A stretch of DNA of 64,000 nt from Acetobacteraceae bacterium (GCA_027482245.1 JAIXWG010000061.1:62001-126000); one strand, 5' to 3'; positions 1 to 8,502 are shown, counted from the stretch's first letter. Notes: a model not told the origin generated them from the sequence alone. Numbers and translations are program-made.

Positions 1-78
1 ACCCCCTTCGACAGCGCGCGCTACACGCGCCGCATGCACCGCACGACGCTGGAAGGGGAAATTCCCGTGCTGGCCTGA
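1..78 (+). CDS. C-terminal end of a TauD/TfdA-like 2-oxoglutarate dioxygenase (partial)
   Basis: The reading frame is open from the window edge and stops with TGA at 76-78, leaving 25 residues. The tail contains RRMHRTTLEGEIPV. This resembles the end of TauD/TfdA non-heme iron, 2-oxoglutarate-dependent dioxygenases, where an arginine in an 'R-x-M-H-R-x-T-x-x-G' stretch binds the 2-oxoglutarate carboxylate. The rest of the gene lies upstream of the window. The family call rests on this short tail alone, so substrate is unknown. A GC-rich palindrome follows immediately and may end the transcript. Confidence 0.5.
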   Translation, partial: TPFDSARYTRRMHRTTLEGEIPVLA

Positions 79-85
79 CGCATAG

Positions 86-130
86 CCCTCTCCCCCCCCC
101 ACAGGGGGGAGAGGGTTGGGTGAGGGGGGT
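86..130. repeat. GC-rich intergenic palindrome
   Basis: A 12-bp perfect stem (86-97 pairing with 104-115, loop 98-103) sits between the convergent ends of the TauD-like gene and the hydroxyacid dehydrogenase gene. The stretch 101-130 recurs almost unchanged at 32563-32592, so this is a dispersed repeat and not only a terminator. It could still act as a bidirectional transcription terminator, although no T-run follows the stem. Confidence 0.6.
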
Positions 131-142
131 AGCGCCGACCCT

Positions 143-1177
143 TCAATACAGCCGAGGCTTGTCCAGCAGGTTGCGCATCGCCTCCGGCTTCCCGTCCAGC
201 CACAGCGCGAGATTGTGCAGGAAGATGTCCGTGATCCGCCCGTTCTCGCCCTCCACCGTGCTGGCGGAATGGGGGCTGATCAGCACGTTCGGCATGTCCC
301 AGAGCGGGCTTGCCTCCGGCAGGGGCTCCACCTCCGTCACGTCGAGCGCCGCGAAGGCGATGTGGCCGCGGCGAAGCGCCTCGATCATCGCCTGCTCGTC
401 CACCACCTGGCCGCGGGCGATGTTCACCAGCGCGATGCCGGGCTTCATGGCGGCGATGGCGGCGGCATCGATCATGCGCTCCGTCTCCGGCGTATGCGGC
501 ACGGTCAGCACCGCGGCATCCGCGCGGCCCAGCGCCTCATGCAGCGCGGAATTCGGCAGCACCTCGTCGAACAGCGCACCGTGTTCGCGGGAGAGATCCG
601 GGTTCCGCGCGATGGCGATGACATGCATGTCGAGCGCCTTGGCGATGCGCGCGGAGCCGCGCGCCAAATCGCCGGCGCCGAGGATCACCAGCGTCCGCCC
701 CGCGATCTCCTGCCCGCAGATCCGCAGCCAGCGATGCGCGCGCTGTTCCGCCCGGAGGTAGTCGAGCTGCCGGAAATGGGCGAGCAGCGCCATGAAGACG
801 AATTCCGCCAGCGGCTGCGCGTGGACGCCACGCGCCGTCGTCACGATGACGGGGCTGTCGATCAGCCCGAGCTTCGCCACCGCCTGGCCGACGCCCGTGC
901 TCGTCGTCTGGATCCAGCGCAGCTTCGGCATCATCGCGAGCTCGCTCGCGGAGGGCAGGTCGAAGGCGATGGTGGTGCGCGGCAGCAGCGCCTCCCACCG
1001 CGCCTGCTGTTCCGGCGTGCGCGTCAGCGGATGGCCCTTGTGGTCGTTGCGATAGCGCGTGGTGGGGAGCAGGTCGGGCTCGTAGAGGACCTCCACCCGA
1101 TCCGGCGCGAAGGCCGCCAGCCGCGCGACATGCTCGGCTTCGAGAGGGGAGGTGATGAGGATCGTCTCGCGCTGCAT
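143..1177 (-). CDS. D-isomer-specific 2-hydroxyacid dehydrogenase
   Basis: A 344-residue protein of the D-2-hydroxyacid dehydrogenase family (NAD(P)-dependent 2-keto acid/2-hydroxy acid interconversion, cytosolic). The Rossmann motif reads ILGAGDLARG, and the catalytic set is present: Arg in NIARGQVVDE, Glu in TEVEPLPE, His in ISPHSAS. The ATG at 1177 is chosen because the family fold begins just after it (QRETILITS); the longer in-frame extension to 1228 runs through the upstream palindrome. It is the last gene of a leftward operon after pcaG, 76 bases away with a palindrome between. Its substrate is unknown. A role in protocatechuate breakdown is suggested only by position. Confidence 0.85.
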   Translation of the reverse strand: MQRETILITSPLEAEHVARLAAFAPDRVEVLYEPDLLPTTRYRNDHKGHPLTRTPEQQARWEALLPRTTIAFDLPSASELAMMPKLRWIQTTSTGVGQAVAKLGLIDSPVIVTTARGVHAQPLAEFVFMALLAHFRQLDYLRAEQRAHRWLRICGQEIAGRTLVILGAGDLARGSARIAKALDMHVIAIARNPDLSREHGALFDEVLPNSALHEALGRADAAVLTVPHTPETERMIDAAAIAAMKPGIALVNIARGQVVDEQAMIEALRRGHIAFAALDVTEVEPLPEASPLWDMPNVLISPHSASTVEGENGRITDIFLHNLALWLDGKPEAMRNLLDKPRLY

Positions 1178-1218
1178 GATCGGCGGCTCCGTGGTGGCGG
1201 CGATCATGCCTGGATACT

Positions 1219-1245
1219 CCCTCTCCACCCGCAGGGGGGAGAGGG
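1219..1245. repeat. GC-rich palindrome between pcaG and the hydroxyacid dehydrogenase gene
   Basis: CCCTCTCC at 1219-1226 pairs with GGAGAGGG at 1238-1245. The core is the same as the palindrome at 86-115. It lies in the 76-base gap inside the leftward operon and could attenuate or stabilise the transcript between pcaG and the dehydrogenase gene. Confidence 0.5.
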
Positions 1246-1253
1246 CTCTGTCC

Positions 1254-1862
1254 TCAGATGTCGAAGAAGACCGTCTCGTTCTCGCCCTGCAGGTGGATGT
1301 CGAGAACGTAGCGGCCCGGCGCTTCCCGCCGCGCGATCAGCGTCTGGCGGCGCGCGGGCTGTTCGATGATGCGCAGCACGGGGTCCTCCGCATTCGCCGC
1401 TTCCTCGTCGCCGAAGTAGAGCCGTGTCGAGAGGCCGATATTGATGCCGCGCGCGACGATCCACAGCGAGATATGCGGCGCCATGCGCTTGTGGCCGTGG
1501 CGGCCGGGCACGCGGCCAGGCTTCACCGTCTCGATCGCCCAGAGCCCGGTCTCGAAATCCGTGCCGGTGCGCGCCCAGCCGCGGAAGCCATCGGGCGTCG
1601 GCGTCGCGTGGTACACGCCCGCCGCATCCGCCTGCCAGATCTCCACCAGCGCGTCGCGCACCGGGCTGCCGGTGCCATCGAAAATGCGGCCCTCGATCCG
1701 GATGCGCTCGCCGGGAGTCGTGGCGCCGACCGGGGATTCACCGAGGTTGTTGTCGAAGATGTCGAAGCCGGCCTGCTTCGGAATCAGCCCGATATGCACA
1801 TAGGGCCCGGCGGTCTGGGACGGGGTTTCGGCCAGGTAGCCGAGCGCGTTGGGCGTGAACAT
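1254..1862 (-). CDS. pcaG: protocatechuate 3,4-dioxygenase alpha subunit
   Basis: A 202-residue intradiol dioxygenase subunit. With PcaH it cleaves protocatechuate to 3-carboxy-cis,cis-muconate in the cytosol. Family stretches seen are TPSQTAGPYVHIGL near the N-terminus, ALVEIWQADAAGVYH in the middle, and HISLWIVARG with LSTRLYF before the C-terminus. The alpha subunit lacks the full iron-ligand set, as expected, since iron is held by the beta subunit. The start at 1862 places it 4 bases after the pcaH stop, and the short overlap-style spacing implies co-translation. Length is normal for PcaG. No pcaB, pcaC or pcaD lies next to it. Confidence 0.93.
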   Translation of the reverse strand: MFTPNALGYLAETPSQTAGPYVHIGLIPKQAGFDIFDNNLGESPVGATTPGERIRIEGRIFDGTGSPVRDALVEIWQADAAGVYHATPTPDGFRGWARTGTDFETGLWAIETVKPGRVPGRHGHKRMAPHISLWIVARGINIGLSTRLYFGDEEAANAEDPVLRIIEQPARRQTLIARREAPGRYVLDIHLQGENETVFFDI

Positions 1863-1866
1863 CGCC

Positions 1867-2583
1867 TCAGTTCCCTTCCAGCCGGTTCTCGAACAGCGTG
1901 GAGCGGCTGCCGCGCAGCACGATGTCCCAGCGATAGGCGAGCGTATCCAGCGGGACCGCCGCATCCAGGTCGAGCTTCGCCACCAGCCTCTCCCGCGCCG
2001 CGGGATCGGGGATGGTGCCGAGGATGCTGTCGCGCGCGATCAGCGGATCGCCCTCGAAGTAGTTCTGCGTGATCAGGCGCTGCGCGAAGCCGGTGCCGAA
2101 CACCGAGAAATGGATATGCGCCGGCCGCCAGTCATTGCCGCGGTTGCGATAGGGGTAGGGGCCGGGCTTCACGGTGCGGAAGGCGTAGCGGCCCACGGCA
2201 TCCGTGATGGTGCGGCCACAGCCGCCGAAATTCGGATCGACGGGGGCGACATAGGTGTCGTTGCGGTGCCTGTAGCGCCCGCCCGCATTGGCCTGCCAGT
2301 TTTCCACCAGCACGCCCGGCACGGGCCGGCCGCTGCCATCCAGCACGCGGCCATGCATGATGATCCGCTCCCCGATCGGCTGGCCCGTCTTCGCGTAGTT
2401 CAGGATCAGGTCGTTATCGAGCGGCCCGATGTCGCCATGCCCGAAGACCGGCCCCGTGACCTCGCTGAGCGAATTCTGCAGCGAGATCAGCGGTCGGTGC
2501 GGGCCGCGCAGCACGCTGGTCTTGTAGATCGGCGTCACCGCCGGCGGGTGCTGGTCCCGGTCCCTCGGGATGAACTCGTTCAT
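1867..2583 (-). CDS. pcaH: protocatechuate 3,4-dioxygenase beta subunit
   Basis: A 238-residue catalytic subunit of protocatechuate 3,4-dioxygenase. The four Fe(III) ligands can be placed by alignment to the known family pattern: Tyr104 (GGRYRH), Tyr143 (GPYPYRN), and His156 and His158 (RPAHIHF). The N-terminal region (residues 1-60) is the beta-specific extension, and the intradiol beta-sandwich follows. The start overlaps the upstream BKACE gene by 4 bases (ATGA), and pcaG follows 4 bases after the stop, so the three genes are probably one transcript. The gene order H-G is normal. The neighbours differ from the usual pca operon. Confidence 0.95.
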   Translation of the reverse strand: MNEFIPRDRDQHPPAVTPIYKTSVLRGPHRPLISLQNSLSEVTGPVFGHGDIGPLDNDLILNYAKTGQPIGERIIMHGRVLDGSGRPVPGVLVENWQANAGGRYRHRNDTYVAPVDPNFGGCGRTITDAVGRYAFRTVKPGPYPYRNRGNDWRPAHIHFSVFGTGFAQRLITQNYFEGDPLIARDSILGTIPDPAARERLVAKLDLDAAVPLDTLAYRWDIVLRGSRSTLFENRLEGN

Positions 2584-3419
2584 GCCATGATCTCCTTCAG
2601 CCCCAGCATCGCCCGAGCCTGCTTCGCGGTGGCGATGGGCCTTCCGTACTCCGCGGCCATGGCCGCGACATGCTTCACCAGCGCGGCGTTGGAGGGCGCC
2701 AGCGTGTTCCGGTCCATGCGGATGTTGTCCTCCAGCCCCGTGCGGGTGTGCCCACCCATTTCCAGCGCCCAGCGCGCGACCTCGAACTGGTGACGGCCGA
2801 TGCCGGCAGCGGTCCAGGTGGCGCCGGGCAGCAGCTCCTTCAGTTTCGCGACCTCGAATTCCAGCACGTCACGCCGCGCGGGCAGGGCGTGCTTCACGCC
2901 CATCACGAACTGCACATGCGGCCGCGGCAGGATCAGCCCCTCCGCCACCAGATCGGCGGTGTTGAACAGCATAGCCAGGTCGAAGACCTCGATCTCCGGC
3001 CGCACGCCGAGGTCGCGCATCGTCACCGCCAGGTCGCGGACGAAATCGGGCGGGTTCTCATAGACGATCGTGGGAAAATTCACGCTGCCCGTCGCGAGCG
3101 ACGCCATGTCGGGCTTCAGATGCAGCATCGCCCCCCGCGCCTCCAGCGCCCGGCCGCGGCCGCCGGTCGAGAACTGCACGATGATGTCGGGGCAGTGCCT
3201 GCGGATGCCCTCCTGGAAGGCCGCGAATTTCTCGGGGTCGGAGGAGGGGGTCTCGTCCGCGTTGCGGACACGGACATGGACGAGCGCGGCGCCGGCCTCA
3301 TAGGCCGCATGCGTGCTCTCGATCTGCTCCGCGACCGTCACCGGCAGCGCCGGGTTGTCCTTCTTGCGGGGCACGGAGCCCGTGATGGCGACCGCGATGA
3401 TGCAGGGCTCTGGCGTCAT
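2580..3419 (-). CDS. BKACE-family (DUF849) beta-keto acid cleavage enzyme
   Basis: A 279-residue TIM-barrel protein of the BKACE family. Known members condense a beta-keto acid with acetyl-CoA and split it into a CoA ester and acetoacetate-type products, using a divalent metal. Seen here: IIAVAITGS at the start, [11 protein letters not shown] at the first metal site, QFSTGGRG, and TGLEDNIR near the Glu ligand. The usual H-x-H metal pair appears as H-x-R, which is odd. It is the first gene of the operon, with AGGAAG just upstream of the ATG. Placed before pcaHG, it may replace the late beta-ketoadipate steps. That role is inference. Confidence 0.85.
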   Translation of the reverse strand: MTPEPCIIAVAITGSVPRKKDNPALPVTVAEQIESTHAAYEAGAALVHVRVRNADETPSSDPEKFAAFQEGIRRHCPDIIVQFSTGGRGRALEARGAMLHLKPDMASLATGSVNFPTIVYENPPDFVRDLAVTMRDLGVRPEIEVFDLAMLFNTADLVAEGLILPRPHVQFVMGVKHALPARRDVLEFEVAKLKELLPGATWTAAGIGRHQFEVARWALEMGGHTRTGLEDNIRMDRNTLAPSNAALVKHVAAMAAEYGRPIATAKQARAMLGLKEIMA

Positions 3420-3552
3420 GATGCGCCGCTTCCTCCGTGATGGCGGCCAATCCTAGTCATGTATGTACTGGTTAGTCCATAAGGAAACGCTGGCAAGGTT
3501 GGCCATCGCCCGGGCCCGTGGCAGCCTCCCGCGGTTGCAACGGGGAAACGCC

Positions 3553-4239
3553 ATGGACCGCCTGATCGACATCGAGGCCGATGCCCGCCGCGCCTTCGAG
3601 GCGATCCGCCGGGGCGGCATCGCCATCCTGCCCATGGATGTCGGCTATTCCCTGATCGGCAGCGGGGAGGCGGCGCTGCGGCGCATCTTCGACACCAAGC
3701 GCCGCGCGCCCTCCAAGCTCAACGCCATGGTCGGCGACCAGGCGATCCACCGGGAGATCCACCTGCTGGATACGCGCCAGCGGGCGATCGTCGATGCCAT
3801 CGTGCAGGATCACGGCCTGCCGCTCGGCCTCATCGCCCCCGGCCGCATGGACCACCCGCTGCTGCAGGCTCTGTCGCCGGAGATGCTGGCGCGGAGCACG
3901 AAGGACGGCACCGTCCTGATGCTGCTGAACGCCGGCGGCTTCGAGGAAGCGATCGGCCGCCTGTCGCTCCGCCACGGCGTTCCGCTCTTCGGCTCCTCCG
4001 CCAATCTCAGCCTGTCCGGCACCAAGTTCCGGGTGGAGGATATCGAGCCGGAGGTGCTGGGCATCGCCGATGTCGTCATCGATTACGGCCTCCGGAAGTG
4101 GCACTTCTACCGGCAATCCTCGACGCTGATCGACATCAGGACCGTCACCGCCACGCGCAAGGGATCCTGCTTCGACGTGATCTCGGACATCCTCGCGCGG
4201 CAGTTCGGCATCACGCTGAACGACCCGACGCAGCCCTGA
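3553..4239 (+). CDS. YrdC/Sua5-like domain protein
   Basis: A 228-residue protein of the Sua5/YciO/YrdC fold. Classical members make threonylcarbamoyl-AMP for tRNA t6A. Seen: GGIAILPMDVGYSL, the basic patch DTKRRAPSK, FGSSANLSLSGT and a closing QSSTLIDI, which are the nucleotide and bicarbonate-binding elements of the fold. It lacks the extra C-terminal Sua5 domain. The ATG at 3553 starts the conserved domain; an upstream in-frame ATG at 3463 would add 30 residues without family match. It diverges from the pcaHG operon across an AT-richer promoter-like stretch (about 3451-3485). It may be a secondary paralog and not the housekeeping TsaC. Confidence 0.75.
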   Translation: MDRLIDIEADARRAFEAIRRGGIAILPMDVGYSLIGSGEAALRRIFDTKRRAPSKLNAMVGDQAIHREIHLLDTRQRAIVDAIVQDHGLPLGLIAPGRMDHPLLQALSPEMLARSTKDGTVLMLLNAGGFEEAIGRLSLRHGVPLFGSSANLSLSGTKFRVEDIEPEVLGIADVVIDYGLRKWHFYRQSSTLIDIRTVTATRKGSCFDVISDILARQFGITLNDPTQP

Positions 4240-4613
4240 TGCGCGCCTGGGTTTCCGCCACCGCGCAGCGCCTGGCCTTCCTCGGCGCCGATCCGCTGGC
4301 GCTGCTGGATGCGGTGGAGGCGGTGGCGGCGCGCGACTCTGACGCCGCGCTGCGCACCTTCCTGCACGCCTGCCTTGATGCGCTGGACGATGCCCTGCCG
4401 GAGGGCCCGGCACGGGCCGACGTCCTCGCCATGGCCGCGATTGCCCGCGCCGAGATCGCGGGTAGCCGGGACGACCGCGCGATCCTGGCGCGGGAGGAAG
4501 CGCTGATGAACGAGCCCGCGCCGATCCCCTCCGCCGCCACCGTGCCGGGCCCGTCGTCTGGCTCGCCGCCATGGCTGCCGAGGTGCCGGACCAGGAAGGG
4601 CCGGCCGCCGTGA
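4239..4613 (+). CDS. small unknown protein, possibly frameshifted
   Basis: A 124-residue frame that starts at the stop of the YrdC-like gene (A of TGA shared with ATG), so it is probably co-translated. Residues 1-85 are helical and Ala/Asp-rich (LALLDAVEAVAARDSD). The last 30 residues turn low-complexity and basic (PPWLPRCRTRKGRPP), unlike a natural end. In the +2 frame, 4571-4681 reads a plausible tail (MAAEVPDQEG, then LVNDLAALGRDLPLR) ending at a TGA that overlaps the livM end. This suggests a single-base indel near 4540-4570, natural or from sequencing. No family was recognised. Confidence 0.45.
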   Translation: MRAWVSATAQRLAFLGADPLALLDAVEAVAARDSDAALRTFLHACLDALDDALPEGPARADVLAMAAIARAEIAGSRDDRAILAREEALMNEPAPIPSAATVPGPSSGSPPWLPRCRTRKGRPP

Positions 4614-4664
4614 TGCTGGTGAACGACCTTGCGGCGCTCGGCCGCGACCTGCCGCTGCGGGCCT

Positions 4665-5633
4665 TCAGGGCGGCGGGCTGACCTTCGCCGCGTGGCGCGA
4701 CACCGTCGCGCGCTCGCCGAGCAGCCCGCGCGGCCGCACCACCAGGATGGTTGCGATCAGCACGCCGATCAGCACCACCTGCAGCGCCGCACCCCGCGCC
4801 TGCTCCGCCGCCGGCAGCATTTCACGCAGCGCGCCGCCGCTGACGGTCCAGATGGCCCAGACCAGCACCGCGCCCAGCACGGCGCCGGCATTGTTGCCGG
4901 ACCCGCCGACGATCAGCATCGCCCAAATCTGGAAGGTCAGGATCGGAAGAAAGTCCTCCGGCGCGATGTAGCCGACGAAATGGGCGTAGAGCGCGCCGCC
5001 CAACCCCATCACCATGCAGCCCATGACAAAGCTCTGCAACCGGAACGCCGCCGCCCGCTTGCCGAGCGAGGCGGCCGCGGCCTCATCCTCCCGGATCGCG
5101 CGCAGCACCCGCCCCCAGGGGGAGGCCACCAGCCGCTCCAGCCCCCACCACACCAGGCCCAGCACCGCCAGCACGATGGCGAGGTAGGCCAGGTTCCAGG
5201 CGAAGCCGGTGCCGAGCCAGCCCGCCAGCGGCTTCGGGATGGACTGGATGCCGAAGGGCCCGCCCGTCAGCCAGGTCGCGTTCAGCGCCACCAGCTGGAT
5301 CGTCACCGCGATGCCGAAGGTGGTGATGGCGAGGTAGTCCTCCCGCAGCCGCAGCGCGGCGACGCCGACGATGAAGGCGGCGAGGCCCGACAGCGCCATG
5401 GCGCCCAGCCACCCCGCCAGGATCGGCAGCCCGAAGCCGCCGAAGCGTTCGGGATCGGGCGCGCCGGTCAGCAGGGCGGAGGTGTAGGCGCCGATGGCGA
5501 CGAAGCCCGCGACGCCGACATTGAACAGCCCGGTGAAGCCCCATTGCAGGTTCAGCCCCAGCGCCATGACGGCGAAGATCGCCGCGAAAACGCTGAAGAA
5601 GGCGAGGTAGGAGAGAGCCGACGCGGCATCCAT
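4665..5633 (-). CDS. livM: branched-chain amino-acid-type ABC transporter permease LivM
   Basis: A 322-residue inner-membrane permease of the LivM family. It has about nine hydrophobic segments, the family stretch LGLNLQWGFTGLFNVG near residue 28, and the cytoplasmic coupling region AIREDEAAAASLGK. LivHMGF transporters import branched-chain amino acids, but related systems carry amides, urea or aromatic acids, so the substrate is open. It overlaps livH by one base (TGATG) and is the last gene of the leftward order livG-livF-livH-livM. Its 3' end converges with the small unknown gene at 4239. Confidence 0.9.
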   Translation of the reverse strand: MDAASALSYLAFFSVFAAIFAVMALGLNLQWGFTGLFNVGVAGFVAIGAYTSALLTGAPDPERFGGFGLPILAGWLGAMALSGLAAFIVGVAALRLREDYLAITTFGIAVTIQLVALNATWLTGGPFGIQSIPKPLAGWLGTGFAWNLAYLAIVLAVLGLVWWGLERLVASPWGRVLRAIREDEAAAASLGKRAAAFRLQSFVMGCMVMGLGGALYAHFVGYIAPEDFLPILTFQIWAMLIVGGSGNNAGAVLGAVLVWAIWTVSGGALREMLPAAEQARGAALQVVLIGVLIATILVVRPRGLLGERATVSRHAAKVSPPP

Positions 5634-6556
5634 CACGCCTTCTCCCCGAACAGCCCGCGCGGGCGCAGCAGCAGGATCGCGATCAGCACGAGGAAGGCCG
5701 TGGCCAGCCGGTACTCCGCACCGAAGAGGGGCACGGAGAAGCTCTCCGCCAGCCCCACGATCAGCCCGCCCGCGACCGCCCCCCAGACGCTGCCGATGCC
5801 GCCCAGGATCGCCGCGGCGAAGAGCGGCAGCAGCAATTCGAAGCCGAGCCCGGGCCTGATCTGCCCGACCAGCCCCGCCATCACGCCCGCGACGGCCGCG
5901 AGCCCCGCGCCGATCACCCAGGTCGCGCGCACCACCCCCTCCACGTCGACGCCCGCGACGCGGGCCAGCGCCGGGTTCTGCGCGGTTGCGCGCATGGCGC
6001 GCCCCAGCGTCGTGCGCGTCAGCAGCAGGTGCAGCCCGATCACGGCCGCCGCCGTCACGCCCAGCACCAGCATCTGGTCGGGCGTGATGCGCAGCCCGCC
6101 CATCACATCCCGCGGCACCAGCCGCACCGCGATCTGGATCTCCCGCGTGTAGTATTCCGGCAGCGTGCCGTAGAGGAACTGCAGCAGGTTCCGCAGCGCC
6201 AGCGCCGCGCCGAAGCTCGCGATGACCAGCGTGATGGCGCTGCCGGTGCGGCGCAGGCGCGCGAACAGCGCCCAGTCCAGCAGCAGCGCCAGCATGGTCG
6301 TCAGCGCCGCGGCGGCCACCATCGCCACGGGCAATTGCCAGCCGAAGGAGAAGGGCTCGATCGGCGTCATCACGCCGCCGCCCGTCACGGCCAGCGTCAG
6401 CGACAGCGCGGAGACCGCGAGGTAGGCGCCCCAGGTCAGGAACTCGCCCTGGCCGAAATTGGCGAAGCGGAGGATGGAATAGGTCAGCGTCAGCCCGACG
6501 GCGCCCAGCGAGATGACGGAGCCCACGACCAGCCCGTCGGCAATCAACTGGAGCAT
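5633..6556 (-). CDS. livH: branched-chain amino-acid-type ABC transporter permease LivH
   Basis: A 307-residue permease of the LivH family with about eight membrane segments. Diagnostic parts are GLTLTYSILRFANFGQGEFL near the N-terminus and GRAMRATAQNPALARVAGVD, the coupling loop that touches the ATPases. It pairs with LivM to form the membrane channel. The ATG at 6556 is 2 bases after the livF stop, and the gene ends in a TGATG junction with livM. The four transporter genes form one compact transcription unit. Confidence 0.92.
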   Translation of the reverse strand: MLQLIADGLVVGSVISLGAVGLTLTYSILRFANFGQGEFLTWGAYLAVSALSLTLAVTGGGVMTPIEPFSFGWQLPVAMVAAAALTTMLALLLDWALFARLRRTGSAITLVIASFGAALALRNLLQFLYGTLPEYYTREIQIAVRLVPRDVMGGLRITPDQMLVLGVTAAAVIGLHLLLTRTTLGRAMRATAQNPALARVAGVDVEGVVRATWVIGAGLAAVAGVMAGLVGQIRPGLGFELLLPLFAAAILGGIGSVWGAVAGGLIVGLAESFSVPLFGAEYRLATAFLVLIAILLLRPRGLFGEKA

Positions 6557-6558
6557 GG

Positions 6559-7278
6559 TCAGTGCACCCCGCCGCCGAGGTAGAGACCCGCGAGCCTTCC
6601 ATCATCCGCGAGGTCCGACGCCGCGCCGACCAGGCGTTCCCGCCCCTCCACCAGCACCGCCGCGCGGTCGGCGATGGCGAGTGCCGCCTTCACGTTCTGC
6701 TCCACCAGCAGGATGGTCACGCCCGTGTCCCGCACGGCCTTCAGCCGTTCGAACACGACGCCGACCAGCAGCGGTGAGAGCCCCGCCGAGGGCTCGTCCA
6801 GCATCAGCACGGTGGGCGAGGCGACCAGCGCCCGCGCCACCGCCACCATCTGCCGCTGCCCGCCGGAAAGCCGGCCCGCGGGCAGCGACCGCTGCCGGTC
6901 GAGGTCCGGGAACAGCTGGAACATGGAATCCAGCGACCCGCGCCGGTCCTTCGGCACCAGGGCCGCGGCGAGTTGCAGGTTCTCCAGCACGGAGAGATTG
7001 GCGAAGACGTTCTCCGTCTGCGGCACGAAGCCCAGCCCCTCCCGCACCATCCGATGCGCCGGCACGCGCGTGATGTCGCGCCCGTTCAGCACCACGCTGC
7101 CCGACCAGATCGGCACCAGCCCCGCCGCCGCCTTCACCAGCGTGGATTTCCCCGCGCCATTGGGGCCGAGCAGCGCCACGATCTCGCCGGGCTGCACCGT
7201 CAGCGACGCCCCGCGCAGGATCGGCAGGCCGGGCTCGTACCCGCCCTCGACCGAGGAAAACTCCAGCGCGGCCGTCAT
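6559..7278 (-). CDS. livF: branched-chain amino-acid-type ABC transporter ATPase LivF
   Basis: A 239-residue ABC ATPase. The Walker A motif GPNGAGKST is at residues 38-46, followed by a Q-loop (FVPQTENVF), signature RLSGGQRQM, Walker B VLMLDEPSAGLSP and switch His region LLVEQN. The EQN (not THD) ending and the short length are typical of LivF. It overlaps livG by 4 bases (ATGA) and precedes livH by 2 bases. It should work as a heterodimer with LivG under the LivHM channel. Confidence 0.92.
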   Translation of the reverse strand: MTAALEFSSVEGGYEPGLPILRGASLTVQPGEIVALLGPNGAGKSTLVKAAAGLVPIWSGSVVLNGRDITRVPAHRMVREGLGFVPQTENVFANLSVLENLQLAAALVPKDRRGSLDSMFQLFPDLDRQRSLPAGRLSGGQRQMVAVARALVASPTVLMLDEPSAGLSPLLVGVVFERLKAVRDTGVTILLVEQNVKAALAIADRAAVLVEGRERLVGAASDLADDGRLAGLYLGGGVH

Positions 7279-8033
7279 GCGATCCCCGCGCCGAGATAGG
7301 CCTCGACCACCCGCCGGTCGGCCCGCACCGCCTCCGGCTCCCCCTCCATCAACAGCTTCCCCTGCGCCAGCACCAGCACCGGCCGGCAGAGCGACATGAC
7401 GAGTTCCATGTTGTGCTCGATGATCAGGAAGCTCGTGCCCTGCGCGTTCAGGCTCACGATCTTCTCCATGATCGTGGCCAGCAGGGGCGGCGCGACGCCG
7501 GCGCCGGGTTCGTCCAGCAGGATCAGCCGCGGTTCCGCCACCAGCACGCGCGCCAGTTCCAGCAGTTTCCGCTGCCCGCCCGACAGAACGCGGGCCGGTT
7601 CCCCTGCGAGCCTCGTCAGCCCCACGAAATCCAGCCAGTGCAGCGCGCGGTCCCGCACGCGCCGCTCCTCCGCCGCCACGGCGCCCGGGCGCAGCCAGTT
7701 GGTCCAGAACCGCTCCCCCTGCTGGCAGGGCGGCGCCAGCATCACATTCTCCAGCACCGTCATGGCGGGGAAGGGGCGGGGGATCTGGAAGGTCCGCGCC
7801 AGGCCGAGGCCGAAGACCTCATCCGGCCGCCGCCCCTCGATCCGCGTGCCATCCAGCGTCAGCGTGCCCCGGTCCGGCGCCAGGCTGCCCGCCAGCAGGT
7901 TGAACAGCGTCGTCTTGCCCGCGCCATTCGGCCCGATCAGCCCCGTGATGGCGCCCCTCGCCAGGGTGAAGGAGACATCCTCCACCACCGGCGGCCCGCC
8001 GAATCCCTTTGTCAGTCCCTGCGCCACGAGCAT
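7275..8033 (-). CDS. livG: branched-chain amino-acid-type ABC transporter ATPase LivG
   Basis: A 252-residue ABC ATPase of the LivG type. Walker A GPNGAGKTT lies at residues 34-42, the signature is VLSGGQRKLL, and Walker B is LILLDEPGAGVAP. The switch region reads LIIEHNMELVMSL, which is characteristic of LivG. It is the first gene of the livG-F-H-M unit. The 121-base gap upstream to the divergent gene at 8155 should hold the operon promoter. A LivK-like binding protein gene lies 2.3 kb away on the other strand. Confidence 0.92.
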   Translation of the reverse strand: MLVAQGLTKGFGGPPVVEDVSFTLARGAITGLIGPNGAGKTTLFNLLAGSLAPDRGTLTLDGTRIEGRRPDEVFGLGLARTFQIPRPFPAMTVLENVMLAPPCQQGERFWTNWLRPGAVAAEERRVRDRALHWLDFVGLTRLAGEPARVLSGGQRKLLELARVLVAEPRLILLDEPGAGVAPPLLATIMEKIVSLNAQGTSFLIIEHNMELVMSLCRPVLVLAQGKLLMEGEPEAVRADRRVVEAYLGAGIA

Positions 8034-8154
8034 TGCGCGGCAGTCCCCCGGCCACTACCGCGCATCAACCTTCGTGCCGCTTCCGGGTCAAGGCCCCTGG
8101 CGCTTGCCCCGCGCCGCCCTTCGCCCGATATCCGCCCCAACCGGGAAGGGCGGC

Positions 8155-8502
8155 ATGGACGAGGACGGATTCGATCTCTGGGACCTTCGCGTGGAGGTGG
8201 TGGCCCCCCCCGGCGCGAAGCTCTGGTGCGGCGCCGTCCCCGGCGACCACTTCGAGCTGCGCGGGGAGATGCTGCACCTGCCCCCCGGCCAGGGTTTTTC
8301 GGTGTACTCCCTCGCCGCCGTCCTGCCCCTGCTGGCCGCCAAGCAGCGCATGACCCATCCCGCGGACTGGATGAGCACGGATGCCGAGGTTGCCTGCCCC
8401 GACCCCAACTGCCCCTCCCGCCTGCGCATCACCCGCCTCGCGAAGCGCCGCTTCCGCCACGCGGACACCACCGCGGTGCCGATGAAGGATTCGCCCCAGT
8501 GA
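8155..8502 (+). CDS. TIGR04076-family small protein
   Basis: A 115-residue protein resembling TIGR04076. That family has an N-terminal strand (LRVEVVAPPG), a short 'G-D-x-F-E-L/V-R-G' segment (PGDHFELRGEML), a central helix (SLAAVLPLLAAKQR) and an ending with ACPDP-x-x-P (here VACPDPNCPSRLRI). Its function is unknown. It overlaps the next aldo/keto reductase gene by 4 bases (GTGA), so the two proteins are probably made together. GGGAAGGG upstream serves as the ribosome binding site. Confidence 0.6.
   Translation: MDEDGFDLWDLRVEVVAPPGAKLWCGAVPGDHFELRGEMLHLPPGQGFSVYSLAAVLPLLAAKQRMTHPADWMSTDAEVACPDPNCPSRLRITRLAKRRFRHADTTAVPMKDSPQ

Noticed and set aside
4665-6605. An apparent 646-residue LivH-LivM fusion
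   Set aside because: The upstream part lies out of frame across livH. The true livM start is the TGATG junction at 5633.
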